Shown here in pieces: positions 14,549-23,743 of a stretch of DNA of 46,708 nucleotides. The position numbers and the translations under genes were made by a program. Numbering within the stretch: the stretch's first letter is position 1; every line of letters begins with the position of its first letter. The DNA is from Streptomyces sp. S3(2020) (GTDB lineage: Bacteria; Actinomycetota; Actinomycetes; Streptomycetales; Streptomycetaceae): contig NZ_JABERD010000067.1 in NCBI RefSeq assembly GCF_013044505.1, positions 1-46,708 of the forward strand, written 5' to 3'. The notes beneath the pieces are model-generated. The model was not told where the DNA came from. It searched no databases and saw nothing but the letters and a program-made list of their open reading frames with translations.

Positions 14549-17500
14549 GTGCACCTCAAGGCCCTGACCCTCCGCGGGTTCAAGTCGTTCGCCTCGGCGA
14601 CCACGCTCCGGTTCGAGCCGGGTATCACGTGTGTCGTCGGACCGAACGGCTCGGGCAAGTCCAATGTCGTCGACGCCCTCAGCTGGGTCATGGGCGAGCA
14701 GGGCGCCAAGTCGCTGCGCGGCGGCAAGATGGAGGACGTCATCTTCGCCGGCACCACCGGGCGGCCCCCGCTGGGCCGTGCCGAGGTGTCCCTGACCATC
14801 GACAACTCCGACGGGGCGCTGCCCATCGAGTACGCCGAGGTCACCATCACGCGGATCATGTTCCGCAACGGCGGCAGCGAGTACCAGATCAACGGCGACA
14901 CCTGCCGCCTCCTGGACATCCAGGAACTCCTCTCCGACTCCGGCATCGGCCGCGAGATGCATGTCATCGTCGGCCAGGGCCAGCTCGACTCCGTCCTGCA
15001 CGCCGATCCGATGGGCCGTCGCGCCTTCATCGAGGAGGCGGCCGGCGTCCTCAAGCACCGCAAGCGCAAGGAGAAGGCCCTCCGCAAACTGGACGCGATG
15101 CAGGCCAACCTCGCGCGCGTGCAGGACCTGACGGACGAACTGCGCAGACAGCTGAAGCCGCTGGGCCGCCAGGCGGCGGTCGCGCGGCGGGCCGCGGTGA
15201 TCCAGGCGGATCTGCGCGACGCACGTCTGAGGCTCCTGGCCGACGATCTCGTACGGCTGCGGCAGGCGCTCACGTCCGAGATCGCCGACGAGGCCGCGCT
15301 GAAGGAGCGCAAGGAAGCCGCCGAGCAGGAGCTGAGGAAGGCCCTGCAACGGGAGGCGCTCCTGGAGGACGAGGTGCGGCGACTCGCCCCGCGGCTCCAG
15401 CGGGCCCAGCAGACCTGGTACGAGCTCTCCCAGCTCGCCGAGCGGGTGCGCGGCACGGTCTCGCTCGCCGACGCGCGCGTGAAGAGCGCGACCTCGGTGC
15501 CACCGGAGGAGCGGCGTGGCCGTGACCCCGAGGACATGGAGCGCGAGGCCGCCCGGATCCGTGAGCAGGAGGCCGAGCTCGAAGCGGCCCTGGAGGCGGC
15601 CGAGCACGCCCTGGAGGACACGGTCGCGCACCGGGCCGAGCTGGAACGTTCGCTGACCGACGAGGAACGGCGTCTGAAGGACGTCGCCCGCGCCATCGCC
15701 GACCGCCGCGAAGGTCTTGCCCGGCTGAACGGGCAGGTCAACGCGGCCCGTTCGCGCGCGGCATCGGCCCAGGCCGAGATCGACCGGCTGGCGGCGGCGA
15801 GAGACGAGGCCCAGGAGCGCGCGTTCTCCGCCCAGGAGGAGTACGAGGTACTCAAAGCCGAGGTCGACGGCCTGGACGCGGACGACGCGGAGCTGGCGGA
15901 ACAGCACGAGGCGGCCAAACGGCAGCTGGCCGAGGCGGAGTCCGCGCTGACGGCGGCCCGAGAGGCGGCCACAGCGGCGGAACGCAAGAGGGCGGCGACT
16001 CAGGCGAGGCACGAGGCGCTCGCGCTCGGGCTGCGGAGGAAGGACGGGACCGGGATACTGCTGGGCGCGAAGGATCGCCTCACTGGTCTGCTGGGCCCGG
16101 CGGCAGAGCTGTTGGCGGTGGCCCAGGGGCACGAGGTGGCCCTGGCGGCGGCTTTCGGCGCGGCGGCGGACGCCCTCGCTGTGACCTCCCCATCGGCAGC
16201 GGCAGATGCGATCCGCCTGTTGCGAAAGCAGGACGGAGGCAGGGCCTCACTGCTCCTCGCCGGAGCACCGGACCCACCCAGGGGCGCGGGGAACTGCGCG
16301 ACCAGCCACGACGGACCCGCGGACGCCACACATCAGCACGCGGCAGATCTGGTCCGCGCCCCCTCCGACCTGATGCCAGCAGTCCGCCGCCTGCTCCACG
16401 GCATCATCGTCGTCGGCACCCTCGAAGACGCCGAGGACCTCGTCTACGCCAACCCCCACCTCACCGCCGTCACCGCCGAAGGCGACCTCCTCGGCGCCCA
16501 CTTCGCCCACGGCGGCTCCGCAGGCGCCCCCAGCCTCCTCGAAGTACAGGCATCCGTCGACGAGGCAGCCGCCGAGCTGGAGGAACTCGCCGTCCGCTGC
16601 GAGGAGTTGAGCGAGGCCCAGCACGAGGCACAGGAACGGCGCGGTCAACAGGCCGCACTGGTCGAGGAACTCGGCGAACAGCGCCGCGCCGCCGACCGCG
16701 AGAAGTCGTCCGTGGCCCAGCAGCTCGGCCGCCTCGGAGGGCAGGCCCGGGGTGCTTCGGGAGAAGCGGAGCGTTCCGTGGCGGCAGCCACGCGCGCGCA
16801 GGACGCCCTCGACAAGGCGCTCCAGGACGTCGAGGAACTCGCCGAACGCCTCGCCGTCGCCGAGGAGATGCCCGTCGAGGAGGAGCCGGACACCTCCGTA
16901 CGGGACCGGCTCGCCGCCGACGGTGCCAACGCCCGGCAGACGGAGATGGAGGCCCGCCTCCAAGTGCGTACGCACGAGGAGCGGGTCAAGGGCCTCGCCG
17001 GCCGCGCCGACTCCCTCGACCGCGCGGCCAGGGCGGAGCGCGACGCACGCGCGCGTGCCGAGCAGCGGCGAGCGCGGCTGCGGCACGAGGCCGGCGTCGC
17101 CGAGGCCGTCGCCTCCGGTGCGCGGCAACTCCTCGCGCACGTCGAGGTGTCGCTCGGGCGAGCCGAGGAGGAACGGTCCGCCGCGGAGGCCGCCAAGGCG
17201 CGCCGCGAGCAGGAGCTGACCGCCGCTCGCAACGCCGGCCGGGACCTCAAGGGCGAGCTCGACAAGCTGACCGACTCGGTCCACCGGGGCGAGGTGCTCG
17301 GCGCCGAGAAGCGGATGCGGATCGAGCAGCTGGAGACCAAGGCGCTGGAGGAGCTGGGCGTCGAGCCCGCCGGTCTCGTCTCCGAGTACGGGCCCCATCA
17401 GCTCGTACCGCCCTCTCCGCCCGCCGAGGGCGAGGAGCTGCCGGAGGACCCGGAGCATCCGCGCAACCAGCCGAGGACGTTCCACCGGGCCGAGCAGGAG

Positions 17501-18130
17501 AAGCGGCTCAGGGCGGCCGAACGGGCCTATCAGCAGCTCGGGAAGGTGAACCCGCTCGCCCTGGAGGAGTTCTCGGCGCTGGAGGAGCGGCACAAGTTCC
17601 TCAGCGAGCAGCTGGAGGACCTGAAGAAGACCCGTACCGACCTGCTTCAGGTGGTGAAGGAGGTCGACGAGCGCGTCGAGCAGGTCTTCACCGAGGCCTT
17701 CCGGGACACCGCCCGGGAGTTCGAGGGCGTCTTCAGCCGGCTGTTCCCGGGTGGTGACGGGCGGCTGATCCTCACCGACCCCGACAACATGCTCACCACC
17801 GGCATCGACGTCGAGGCGCGTCCGCCGGGCAAGAAGGTGAAGCGGCTCAGCCTGCTCTCGGGTGGCGAACGCTCCCTCACCGCCGTAGCGTTGCTGGTGT
17901 CGATCTTCAAGGCCCGGCCGAGCCCCTTCTACGTCATGGACGAGGTCGAGGCCGCCCTCGACGACACCAACCTCCAGCGGCTGATCCGGATCATGCAGGA
18001 GCTTCAGGAAGCGTCACAGCTCATCGTGATCACGCATCAGAAGCGGACGATGGAGGTCGCCGACGCGCTGTACGGCGTCTCCATGCAGGGCGACGGCGTA
18101 TCGAAGGTCATCAGCCAGCGACTCCGCTGA
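14549..18130 (+). CDS. smc: Chromosome segregation ATPase SMC
   Basis: A 1193-residue SMC protein, slightly above the usual length of about 1186. The head is formed by the N-terminal Walker A GPNGSGKSN (31-39) and the C-terminal signature LSGGERSLTAVALL plus Walker B FYVMDEVEAALDD. Two long coiled-coil arms (about 165-500 and 690-1010) flank a hinge at about 510-680. SMC compacts and aligns chromosomes, with ScpA and ScpB as partners encoded elsewhere. Residues about 577-593 of the hinge are encoded by an interspersed Streptomyces repeat (see the entry at 16278), which explains part of the extra length. The start at GTG 14549 fits MHLKALTLRGFKSF; an upstream GTG at 14516 would add 11 residues. 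Confidence 0.96.
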   Translation: MHLKALTLRGFKSFASATTLRFEPGITCVVGPNGSGKSNVVDALSWVMGEQGAKSLRGGKMEDVIFAGTTGRPPLGRAEVSLTIDNSDGALPIEYAEVTITRIMFRNGGSEYQINGDTCRLLDIQELLSDSGIGREMHVIVGQGQLDSVLHADPMGRRAFIEEAAGVLKHRKRKEKALRKLDAMQANLARVQDLTDELRRQLKPLGRQAAVARRAAVIQADLRDARLRLLADDLVRLRQALTSEIADEAALKERKEAAEQELRKALQREALLEDEVRRLAPRLQRAQQTWYELSQLAERVRGTVSLADARVKSATSVPPEERRGRDPEDMEREAARIREQEAELEAALEAAEHALEDTVAHRAELERSLTDEERRLKDVARAIADRREGLARLNGQVNAARSRAASAQAEIDRLAAARDEAQERAFSAQEEYEVLKAEVDGLDADDAELAEQHEAAKRQLAEAESALTAAREAATAAERKRAATQARHEALALGLRRKDGTGILLGAKDRLTGLLGPAAELLAVAQGHEVALAAAFGAAADALAVTSPSAAADAIRLLRKQDGGRASLLLAGAPDPPRGAGNCATSHDGPADATHQHAADLVRAPSDLMPAVRRLLHGIIVVGTLEDAEDLVYANPHLTAVTAEGDLLGAHFAHGGSAGAPSLLEVQASVDEAAAELEELAVRCEELSEAQHEAQERRGQQAALVEELGEQRRAADREKSSVAQQLGRLGGQARGASGEAERSVAAATRAQDALDKALQDVEELAERLAVAEEMPVEEEPDTSVRDRLAADGANARQTEMEARLQVRTHEERVKGLAGRADSLDRAARAERDARARAEQRRARLRHEAGVAEAVASGARQLLAHVEVSLGRAEEERSAAEAAKARREQELTAARNAGRDLKGELDKLTDSVHRGEVLGAEKRMRIEQLETKALEELGVEPAGLVSEYGPHQLVPPSPPAEGEELPEDPEHPRNQPRTFHRAEQEKRLRAAERAYQQLGKVNPLALEEFSALEERHKFLSEQLEDLKKTRTDLLQVVKEVDERVEQVFTEAFRDTAREFEGVFSRLFPGGDGRLILTDPDNMLTTGIDVEARPPGKKVKRLSLLSGGERSLTAVALLVSIFKARPSPFYVMDEVEAALDDTNLQRLIRIMQELQEASQLIVITHQKRTMEVADALYGVSMQGDGVSKVISQRLR
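16278..16326 (+). repeat. Interspersed Streptomyces repeat copy read in frame in the smc hinge
   Basis: The stretch starting CCAGGGGCGCGGGGAACTGC and continuing through GCGACCAGCCACGACGGACC matches, from memory, a short element found in many copies between Streptomyces genes. Here it sits inside smc and is translated as PRGAGNCATSHDGPAD, a Cys- and Gly-containing loop out of character with the surrounding Ala/Leu/Arg-rich hinge. No second copy was found in this window. Confidence 0.65.
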
Positions 18131-18139
18131 GACCATTCC

Positions 18140-18226
18140 TTCAAGAATTGAACACAAGCTGGTCACTCGTGTGTCCAAATCTCATAGGTACCCCCCTCTT
18201 GACTTCGAAACTTGAAGGCATAGTCT
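18140..18226 (+). promoter_or_regulatory. glcP promoter with repressor-like dyads
   Basis: TTGACT at 18199-18204 and TAGTCT at 18221-18226, with a 16-base spacer, form a good vegetative promoter for glcP. Two related dyads are present: TTCAAGAATTGAA at 18140-18152 (perfect) and CTTC-N7-GAAG at 18203-18217, inside the promoter spacer. Both contain CTTGAA/TTCAAG-type half-sites, suggesting one repressor binding both. A GC-rich hairpin lies further down the leader near 18270-18297. Confidence 0.6.
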
Positions 18227-18310
18227 CGGCAACGTTGCTTTTACCTTCAGGTACCACCTACCGGAGGGTCCCCCACCCGGCAGCGTTGCCGGTGGCCCGA
18301 GGAGTTTCAC

Positions 18311-19726
18311 GTGACCAGCACAGCGCCCCCCACGTCAGGAGCCGGGTCGGCTCATCCCGAGCATCTCGGGCACGTCATCTTCATCGCGGCGGCGGCCGCG
18401 ATGGGCGGCTTCCTCTTCGGCTACGACAGCTCCGTGATCAACGGCGCGGTCGAGGCCATCCGGGACCGCTACGACATCGGCTCCGCGGCGCTGGCCCAGG
18501 TCATCGCCATCGCCCTGATCGGATGCGCCATCGGTGCCGCGACCGCCGGCCGGATCGCCGACCGGATCGGCCGCATCCGGTGCATGCAGATCTCGGCCGT
18601 GCTCTTCACGGTCAGCGCGGTGGGTTCGGCGCTGCCCTTCGCGCTGTGGGACCTCGCCTTCTGGCGCGTGGTCGGTGGCTTCGCGATCGGTATGGCCTCC
18701 GTGATCGGCCCCGCCTACATCGCGGAGGTCGCCCCACCGGCCTACCGCGGTCGCCTCGGTTCCTTCCAGCAGGCCGCGATCGTCATCGGCATCGCCATCT
18801 CGCAGCTGGTCAACTGGGGTCTGCTGAACGCGGCCGGCGGTGACCAGCGCGGCGAGCTGATGGGCATCGAGGCCTGGCAGGTCATGCTCGGCGTCATGGT
18901 GATCCCGGCCGTCCTCTACGGCCTGCTCTCCTTCGCGATCCCCGAGTCCCCGCGCTTCCTGATCTCCGTCGGCAAGCACGAGCGTGCCCGCGAGATCCTC
19001 AAGGAGGTCGAGGGCGAGAAGATCGATCTGGACGCCCGTGTCACCGAGATCGAGCACGCCATGTCCAGCGAGCACAAGTCCACCTTCAAGGACCTGCTCG
19101 GCGGCGGCTTCTTCTTCAAGCCGATCGTCTGGGTCGGTATCGGCCTCTCGGTCTTCCAGCAGTTCGTCGGCATCAACGTCGCGTTCTACTACTCCTCGAC
19201 CCTGTGGCAGTCGGTCGGTGTCGACCCGACGGAGTCGTTCTTCTACTCGTTCACGACGTCGATCATCAACATCGTCGGCACCGTGATCGCCATGATCTTC
19301 GTGGACCGCATCGGCCGTAAGCCGCTGGCCCTCATCGGCTCGGTCGGCATGGTGATCGGTCTGGGGCTGGAGGCCTGGGCCTTCTCCTTCGACCTGGTCG
19401 ACGGCAAGCTGCCGGCCGCGCAGGGCTGGACCGCCCTGATCGCCGCCCACGTCTTCGTGCTCTTCTTCGCCCTGTCCTGGGGTGTGGTGGTCTGGGTCTT
19501 CCTCGGTGAGATGTTCCCGAACAAGATCCGCGCCGCCGCCCTGGGCGTGGCCGCCTCCGCGCAGTGGATCGCCAACTGGGCCATCACCGCGAGCTTCCCG
19601 TCGCTGGCGGACTGGAACCTCTCCATGACGTATGTGATCTACACGGTCTTCGCCGCGCTCTCCATCCCCTTCGTCCTCAAGTTCGTGAAGGAGACGAAGG
19701 GCAAGGCACTGGAGGAGATGGGCTGA
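18311..19726 (+). CDS. glcP: Glucose permease GlcP (MFS sugar porter)
   Basis: A 471-residue proton-coupled sugar porter with 12 predicted membrane segments. MFS/sugar-porter motifs are visible: GYDSSVINGAVE in the first segment, GRIADRIGRIRCM in loop 2-3, the PESPRFL motif after segment 6, QQFVGINVAFYYSS in segment 7, and the second-half repeat VDRIGRKPL. The sequence corresponds closely to the S. coelicolor glucose permease encoded at this locus, as I recall it. Streptomyces use this non-PTS route plus glucokinase as the main glucose path. GTG 18311 is preceded by GAGGAG. Its own promoter lies upstream, so it is separate from smc. Confidence 0.93.
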   Translation: MTSTAPPTSGAGSAHPEHLGHVIFIAAAAAMGGFLFGYDSSVINGAVEAIRDRYDIGSAALAQVIAIALIGCAIGAATAGRIADRIGRIRCMQISAVLFTVSAVGSALPFALWDLAFWRVVGGFAIGMASVIGPAYIAEVAPPAYRGRLGSFQQAAIVIGIAISQLVNWGLLNAAGGDQRGELMGIEAWQVMLGVMVIPAVLYGLLSFAIPESPRFLISVGKHERAREILKEVEGEKIDLDARVTEIEHAMSSEHKSTFKDLLGGGFFFKPIVWVGIGLSVFQQFVGINVAFYYSSTLWQSVGVDPTESFFYSFTTSIINIVGTVIAMIFVDRIGRKPLALIGSVGMVIGLGLEAWAFSFDLVDGKLPAAQGWTALIAAHVFVLFFALSWGVVVWVFLGEMFPNKIRAAALGVAASAQWIANWAITASFPSLADWNLSMTYVIYTVFAALSIPFVLKFVKETKGKALEEMG

Positions 19727-19786
19727 CCGGCCCACGTGAACTCGGGGGGACGGGCCCATCCCCGCTGCCCTTCTCCCCGGATCCTG

Positions 19787-19829
19787 CCGCCGCCCCCGAC
19801 CCGGTCACTGCCCGGGTCGGGGGCGGCGG
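19787..19829. terminator. 18-bp hairpin between convergent glcP and monooxygenase genes
   Basis: An exact 18-bp inverted repeat (arms 19787-19804 and 19812-19829, 7-base loop TCACTGC) made almost entirely of G and C. It lies where two convergent genes end and is a likely bidirectional terminator. Confidence 0.85.
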
Positions 19830-19884
19830 TGCCGGACCACCTCCACCGTGAGGCTCGCGCGCCCCCGGTGGACCACCGCCCGCG

Positions 19885-20856
19885 TCAGTCCGTCAGCGCC
19901 GGCAGGACCTCCTCCGCGAACAGCCGCAGACTCCGCCACCCCTCCTCCACCGGCATCCCGCCCGCCAGCGGATGCAGTACGAGGTTGTCGAGGCCCTGCG
20001 CCACGCACTCCTGCGGCGTGAGAATCCGGTACACGCCCTCGGCGCGCAACTCAGCCACGCTCGTGGCCCCCGACTTCACGGCGGACCGGATGTCCCCGGA
20101 CTGCCAGGAGGCGTACGTCCGGGCCTCGTGCAGGAAGCAGGAGCCGTACGTCTGCCACGCCCGGTCCGGGTCCTCCGCGATGTGCAGCAGCGGTGTCTCG
20201 GCGGCGGGCATCATGGTCCAGCCCTCGGTGCCGTACTCGACGAGCCGCTCCTTGTAGTACGCCTCCAGCTCGGGCAGATGCGCGCTGGGGAAGAACGGCA
20301 GGCCCAGCCGGGCGGCCCGGCGTGCGGCGGCCCGGGAGGAGCCGCCGACCAGGAGCAGGGGGTGCGGGTCGGTGCAGGGGCGCGGGGTGACGCGTACCGT
20401 ACGGCCCCGGTATGTGAACTCCTCGCCGGTCCAGGCCTTGAGCAGCGTCTCCAGCAGTTCGTCCTGGAGCTTGCCGCGCCGCTTCCACTCCACGTCGAAC
20501 TGGGCGTATTCCTCGGGCCGGTAGCCGATTCCCGCGACCGTGACCAGGCGGCCGCCGCTCAGCAGGTCCAGCACGGCGATCTCCTCGGCCAGCCGCAGCG
20601 GGTCGTGCAGCGGGCCGATGATCGCCGAGACCGTGACCGCGATCCGCTCGGTCGCGCCGAAGACGGCGCCCGCGAAGGCGAAGGGGGAGGGGAGCCAGTT
20701 GTTGGCCACGCCGTGGTGTTCCTCGGTCTGGACCGTGGTGATGCCGTGCTCGTCGGCGTAGGCCGCCATCTGCAGGGCGGCCTGGTAGCGGGTGCGGAGG
20801 GAGGCGGGGGTGGCGCCGGGTTCGACGAGGTTGAAGCGTACGACCGTGACGGGCAC
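19885..20856 (-). CDS. LLM-class flavin-dependent monooxygenase (luciferase-like)
   Basis: A 323-residue luciferase-fold (TIM-barrel) enzyme that would use reduced FMN or F420. Family landmarks are RFNLVEPGATPAS, YADEHGITTVQTEEHHG (active-site EHH), TVSAIIGPLHDPLRLAEEIAVLDLLSGGRL and the GGSSRAAARRAARLGLPFF nucleotide-loop region. The substrate cannot be read from sequence. The gene lies 46 bases downstream of a nucleobase-type NCS1 permease on the same strand, so a role in oxidising an imported heterocycle (compare RutA in pyrimidine catabolism) is a reasonable inference. F420-dependent activity is an equal possibility in an actinobacterium. Confidence 0.85.
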   Translation of the reverse strand: MPVTVVRFNLVEPGATPASLRTRYQAALQMAAYADEHGITTVQTEEHHGVANNWLPSPFAFAGAVFGATERIAVTVSAIIGPLHDPLRLAEEIAVLDLLSGGRLVTVAGIGYRPEEYAQFDVEWKRRGKLQDELLETLLKAWTGEEFTYRGRTVRVTPRPCTDPHPLLLVGGSSRAAARRAARLGLPFFPSAHLPELEAYYKERLVEYGTEGWTMMPAAETPLLHIAEDPDRAWQTYGSCFLHEARTYASWQSGDIRSAVKSGATSVAELRAEGVYRILTPQECVAQGLDNLVLHPLAGGMPVEEGWRSLRLFAEEVLPALTD

Positions 20857-20902
20857 GGGGTCCCCCTTCAGTCGGTGGTGGGGGACGTTAGCTGACGGTA
20901 CG

Positions 20903-22324
20903 TCAGATGGCCATGGCCGCGGGCTTCCCGTCCTCGGTCGCCCTCCCGGGGACGGCCGGCTTGGGGAGCGCCGCGTACAGCAGGCCCGAGACCGCGATCG
21001 TCGCGACCCAGCCGAGGCCGTACTCGCCGATCGGGTTGTTCGAGGCCAGCGGGCCGGTGAACCAGTCGGACGCGGTGAACAGGAGCCCGGTGCCGAGACC
21101 GGTCGCCCAGGCCGCGACCGCCGCCGGGCCGAAGCCGCCCCGGTACCAGTAGGCGCTGGTGCGGGTGGTGTCGAGCAGGGCCTCCGCGTCGTACTCCGTG
21201 CGGCGCAGCATGTCGACGCCGAAGACGCCGAGCCAGGCCGAGAAGGCCACCGCGAGCAGTGAGAGGAAGGTGACGAAGGGGCCCGTGAAGCCGGTCGCGG
21301 CGAGCATCAGGACGCTGCCGAGGACCAGTGAGATCACCGCGTTGACCGAGACCGCCCAGTGGCGCGGGACCTTGAAACCGAGCGTCTGTGCGGTGAAGCC
21401 CGCCGAGTACATGGACATCGAGTTGATCAGCAGGGTGCCGATCAGGGCGATCAGCAGATAGGGCACCGCGAGCCACAGCGGGAGGATCTCGCCGAGGAAG
21501 GACACGGGGTCCGACGTGGAGGCCAGGCCTGGCGTCGCCGAGGCCATGACCAGACCCATCAGGACCATCGGCAGCACGACGATCCCGGCGCCGCCCATCG
21601 TGTTGCGCACGATCGCCGCCGAGGGCGTCGAGGCCGGCAGGTAGCGCGTGAAGTCGGGGGCGGAGGGCACCCAGCTGATGCCGCCCGCCGCGATCAGGCC
21701 CACGCCCGTGATCATCGCCGACGTCGGTCCCGCGCTCTGCCCGAACACCCTGCTCCAGTCCGTCTCCGCGACCAGATGACCGAGGACGAGGACGGAGAAG
21801 CCGCCGAACAGGTAGGTCGCCCACTTGTTGCACCTCCGCAGGGCGTCGATGCCCATGCCGGAGATCGCGAAGGTCGTGACCACGAAGAGCAGCAGGGTGA
21901 CGATGACGAGCGGGGTGCCGCTCTTGATGTCGAACAGGATGTCGAGGACGGTCAGCAGTGCGTAGGCCCCGGTCACCGCGTTGATCGTCTCCCAGCCCCA
22001 GCGCGCGATCCAGATCAGCGAACCCGGCAGCAGGTTCCCGCGCTGCCCGAACGCCGCCCGGGACAGGGCCATGCCGGGAGCGCCCCCGCGCTTGCCGGCG
22101 ATTCCGACGAGACCGACCAGGCCGTACGAGACGGTCGGCGCCGCGACACCGACCACCAGGGCCTGCCAGAAGTTGAGCCCGTAGCCGACGGACAGGGTCG
22201 CTCCCATGGTCAGGAGCAGGACGCTGATGTTGGCGGCGACCCAGGTGGGGAAGAGGTCGCGGGGGCGTGCGGTGCGCTCGGCGTGGGGGATCGGCTCAAG
22301 GCCGTGCGTTTCGAGACCGCTCAT
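20903..22324 (-). CDS. NCS1-family nucleobase permease (purine/cytosine type)
   Basis: A 473-residue integral membrane protein with about 12 segments and the NCS1 pattern: an N-terminal FPTWVAANISVLLLTMGATL segment, GKRGGAPGMALSRAAFGQRGN, LIWIARWGWETINAVTGAYA and PSAPDFTRYLPAST. NCS1 carriers import cytosine, purines, allantoin, hydantoins or thiamine; the exact substrate is not determinable here. It is divergent from ftsY across 109 bases and probably co-transcribed with the downstream monooxygenase. ATG 22324 (MSGLETHGLEPIPHAERT) gives the expected short cytosolic N-terminus. Confidence 0.9.
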   Translation of the reverse strand: MSGLETHGLEPIPHAERTARPRDLFPTWVAANISVLLLTMGATLSVGYGLNFWQALVVGVAAPTVSYGLVGLVGIAGKRGGAPGMALSRAAFGQRGNLLPGSLIWIARWGWETINAVTGAYALLTVLDILFDIKSGTPLVIVTLLLFVVTTFAISGMGIDALRRCNKWATYLFGGFSVLVLGHLVAETDWSRVFGQSAGPTSAMITGVGLIAAGGISWVPSAPDFTRYLPASTPSAAIVRNTMGGAGIVVLPMVLMGLVMASATPGLASTSDPVSFLGEILPLWLAVPYLLIALIGTLLINSMSMYSAGFTAQTLGFKVPRHWAVSVNAVISLVLGSVLMLAATGFTGPFVTFLSLLAVAFSAWLGVFGVDMLRRTEYDAEALLDTTRTSAYWYRGGFGPAAVAAWATGLGTGLLFTASDWFTGPLASNNPIGEYGLGWVATIAVSGLLYAALPKPAVPGRATEDGKPAAMAI

Positions 22325-22433
22325 GACGAGTCATCGTACTTTGATCTTATCCATCCTCTATGTGGCGCTTTGTCCTTTGGAGGAAAGTACAGGCTGGGTC
22401 CGGCGGGGACCCATGACTGATACTGGACGGGTT

Positions 22434-23636
22434 ATGGAAACCGTCATCCTTGCTGTAGTCATCGCCGTGGTCGTGCTCGGTGTGCTCGGCGGGCTCGTCG
22501 TCGGCAGCCGACGTAAGAAGCCGCTGCCCCCGCCGCCTCCCGCAGCGCCCGACATCACCGCCCCTCCGGCCGAGCCGCATGTCGGCGACGAGGCCGAGAC
22601 GCCCCGCGACGAACCGCGCCGGACGATAGAGGAGGTGGATCTCCCGGACGGCTCGGCCCCGGTCGCCGTCGAGGAGCCGCCGGCTCTCGACGTCCCCGAG
22701 ATCGAGGTCCCCGAGCCCACGGCAGGACGTCTCGTCCGCCTGCGCACGCGCCTCTCCCGCTCCCAGAACGCGCTCGGCAAGGGGCTGCTCACGCTCCTGT
22801 CGCGCGAGCACCTCGACGACGACACCTGGGAGGAGATCGAGGACACCCTCCTCACCGCCGACGTCGGCGTCGCCCCCACCCAGGAACTGGTCGAGGGACT
22901 GCGCGAGCGCGTGAAGGTGCTCGGCACCCGGACCCCCGAGGAACTGCGCGGCCTGCTGCGCGAGGAGCTCCTCAAGTTGCTCGGCACCGACTTCGACCGC
23001 GCCGTCAGGACGGAGCCCGAGGCCGGCAAGCCCGGCATCGTGATGGTCGTCGGTGTCAACGGCACCGGCAAGACCACCACCACCGGCAAGCTGGCCCGCG
23101 TCCTCGTCGCCGACGGGCGCACGGTCGTACTCGGTGCCGCGGACACCTTCCGTGCCGCCGCCGCCGACCAGCTCCAGACCTGGGGCGACCGGGTCGGTGC
23201 CCACACCGTCCGGGGCCCCGAGGGCGGCGACCCCGCCTCCATCGCCTTCGACGCGGTGAAGGAGGGCAAGGAGATCGGCGCGGATGTCGTACTGATCGAC
23301 ACCGCCGGGCGCCTGCACACCAAGACCGGGCTCATGGACGAGCTCGGCAAGGTCAAGCGGGTGGTGGAGAAGCAGGCGCCGCTCGACGAGGTGCTGCTGG
23401 TGCTGGACGCCACGACCGGGCAGAACGGGCTCGTGCAGGCCCGGGTCTTCGCCGAGGTCGTCGACATCACCGGCATCGTGCTGACCAAGCTGGACGGCAC
23501 GGCCAAGGGCGGCATCGTCATCGCGGTCCAGCGGGAGCTGGGCGTGCCGGTGAAGCTGGTGGGTCTGGGTGAGGGCGCGGACGACCTGGCGCCCTTCGAG
23601 CCGGAAGCGTTCGTCGATGCCCTTATCGGCGAGTAG
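22434..23636 (+). CDS. ftsY: Signal recognition particle receptor FtsY
   Basis: A 400-residue SRP receptor GTPase. It starts with a hydrophobic segment (METVILAVVIAVVVLGVLGGLV) that can anchor it in the membrane, followed by a Pro/Glu-rich acidic A domain (about 25-100). The N domain begins near RLRTRLSRSQNALG, and the G domain has P-loop GVNGTGKTTTTGKLA (about 207-221), DTFRAAAADQLQ, DTAGRLHTKTGLMDEL and TKLDGTAKGG. The N-terminal membrane helix is typical of actinobacteria. ATG 22434 follows GGACGG. A terminator follows the gene. Confidence 0.96.
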   Translation: METVILAVVIAVVVLGVLGGLVVGSRRKKPLPPPPPAAPDITAPPAEPHVGDEAETPRDEPRRTIEEVDLPDGSAPVAVEEPPALDVPEIEVPEPTAGRLVRLRTRLSRSQNALGKGLLTLLSREHLDDDTWEEIEDTLLTADVGVAPTQELVEGLRERVKVLGTRTPEELRGLLREELLKLLGTDFDRAVRTEPEAGKPGIVMVVGVNGTGKTTTTGKLARVLVADGRTVVLGAADTFRAAAADQLQTWGDRVGAHTVRGPEGGDPASIAFDAVKEGKEIGADVVLIDTAGRLHTKTGLMDELGKVKRVVEKQAPLDEVLLVLDATTGQNGLVQARVFAEVVDITGIVLTKLDGTAKGGIVIAVQRELGVPVKLVGLGEGADDLAPFEPEAFVDALIGE

Positions 23637-23653
23637 GCCGTCGTTCACACGAA

Positions 23654-23694
23654 GAAGTGCCCGCCCCCGAGGTGCAGTCGGGAGCGGGCACTTC
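23654..23694 (+). terminator. Terminator after ftsY
   Basis: GAAGTGCCCGC (23654-23664) pairs with GCGGGCACTTC (23684-23694), with a further inner CCCGA/TCGGG pairing. It lies between convergent ftsY and the Prim-Pol-like gene. Confidence 0.85.
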
Positions 23695-23743
23695 GCCGTG
23701 TACGGCCACGCGTGCGTCGTACGCCTGCGCCCGTGTCGTACGC

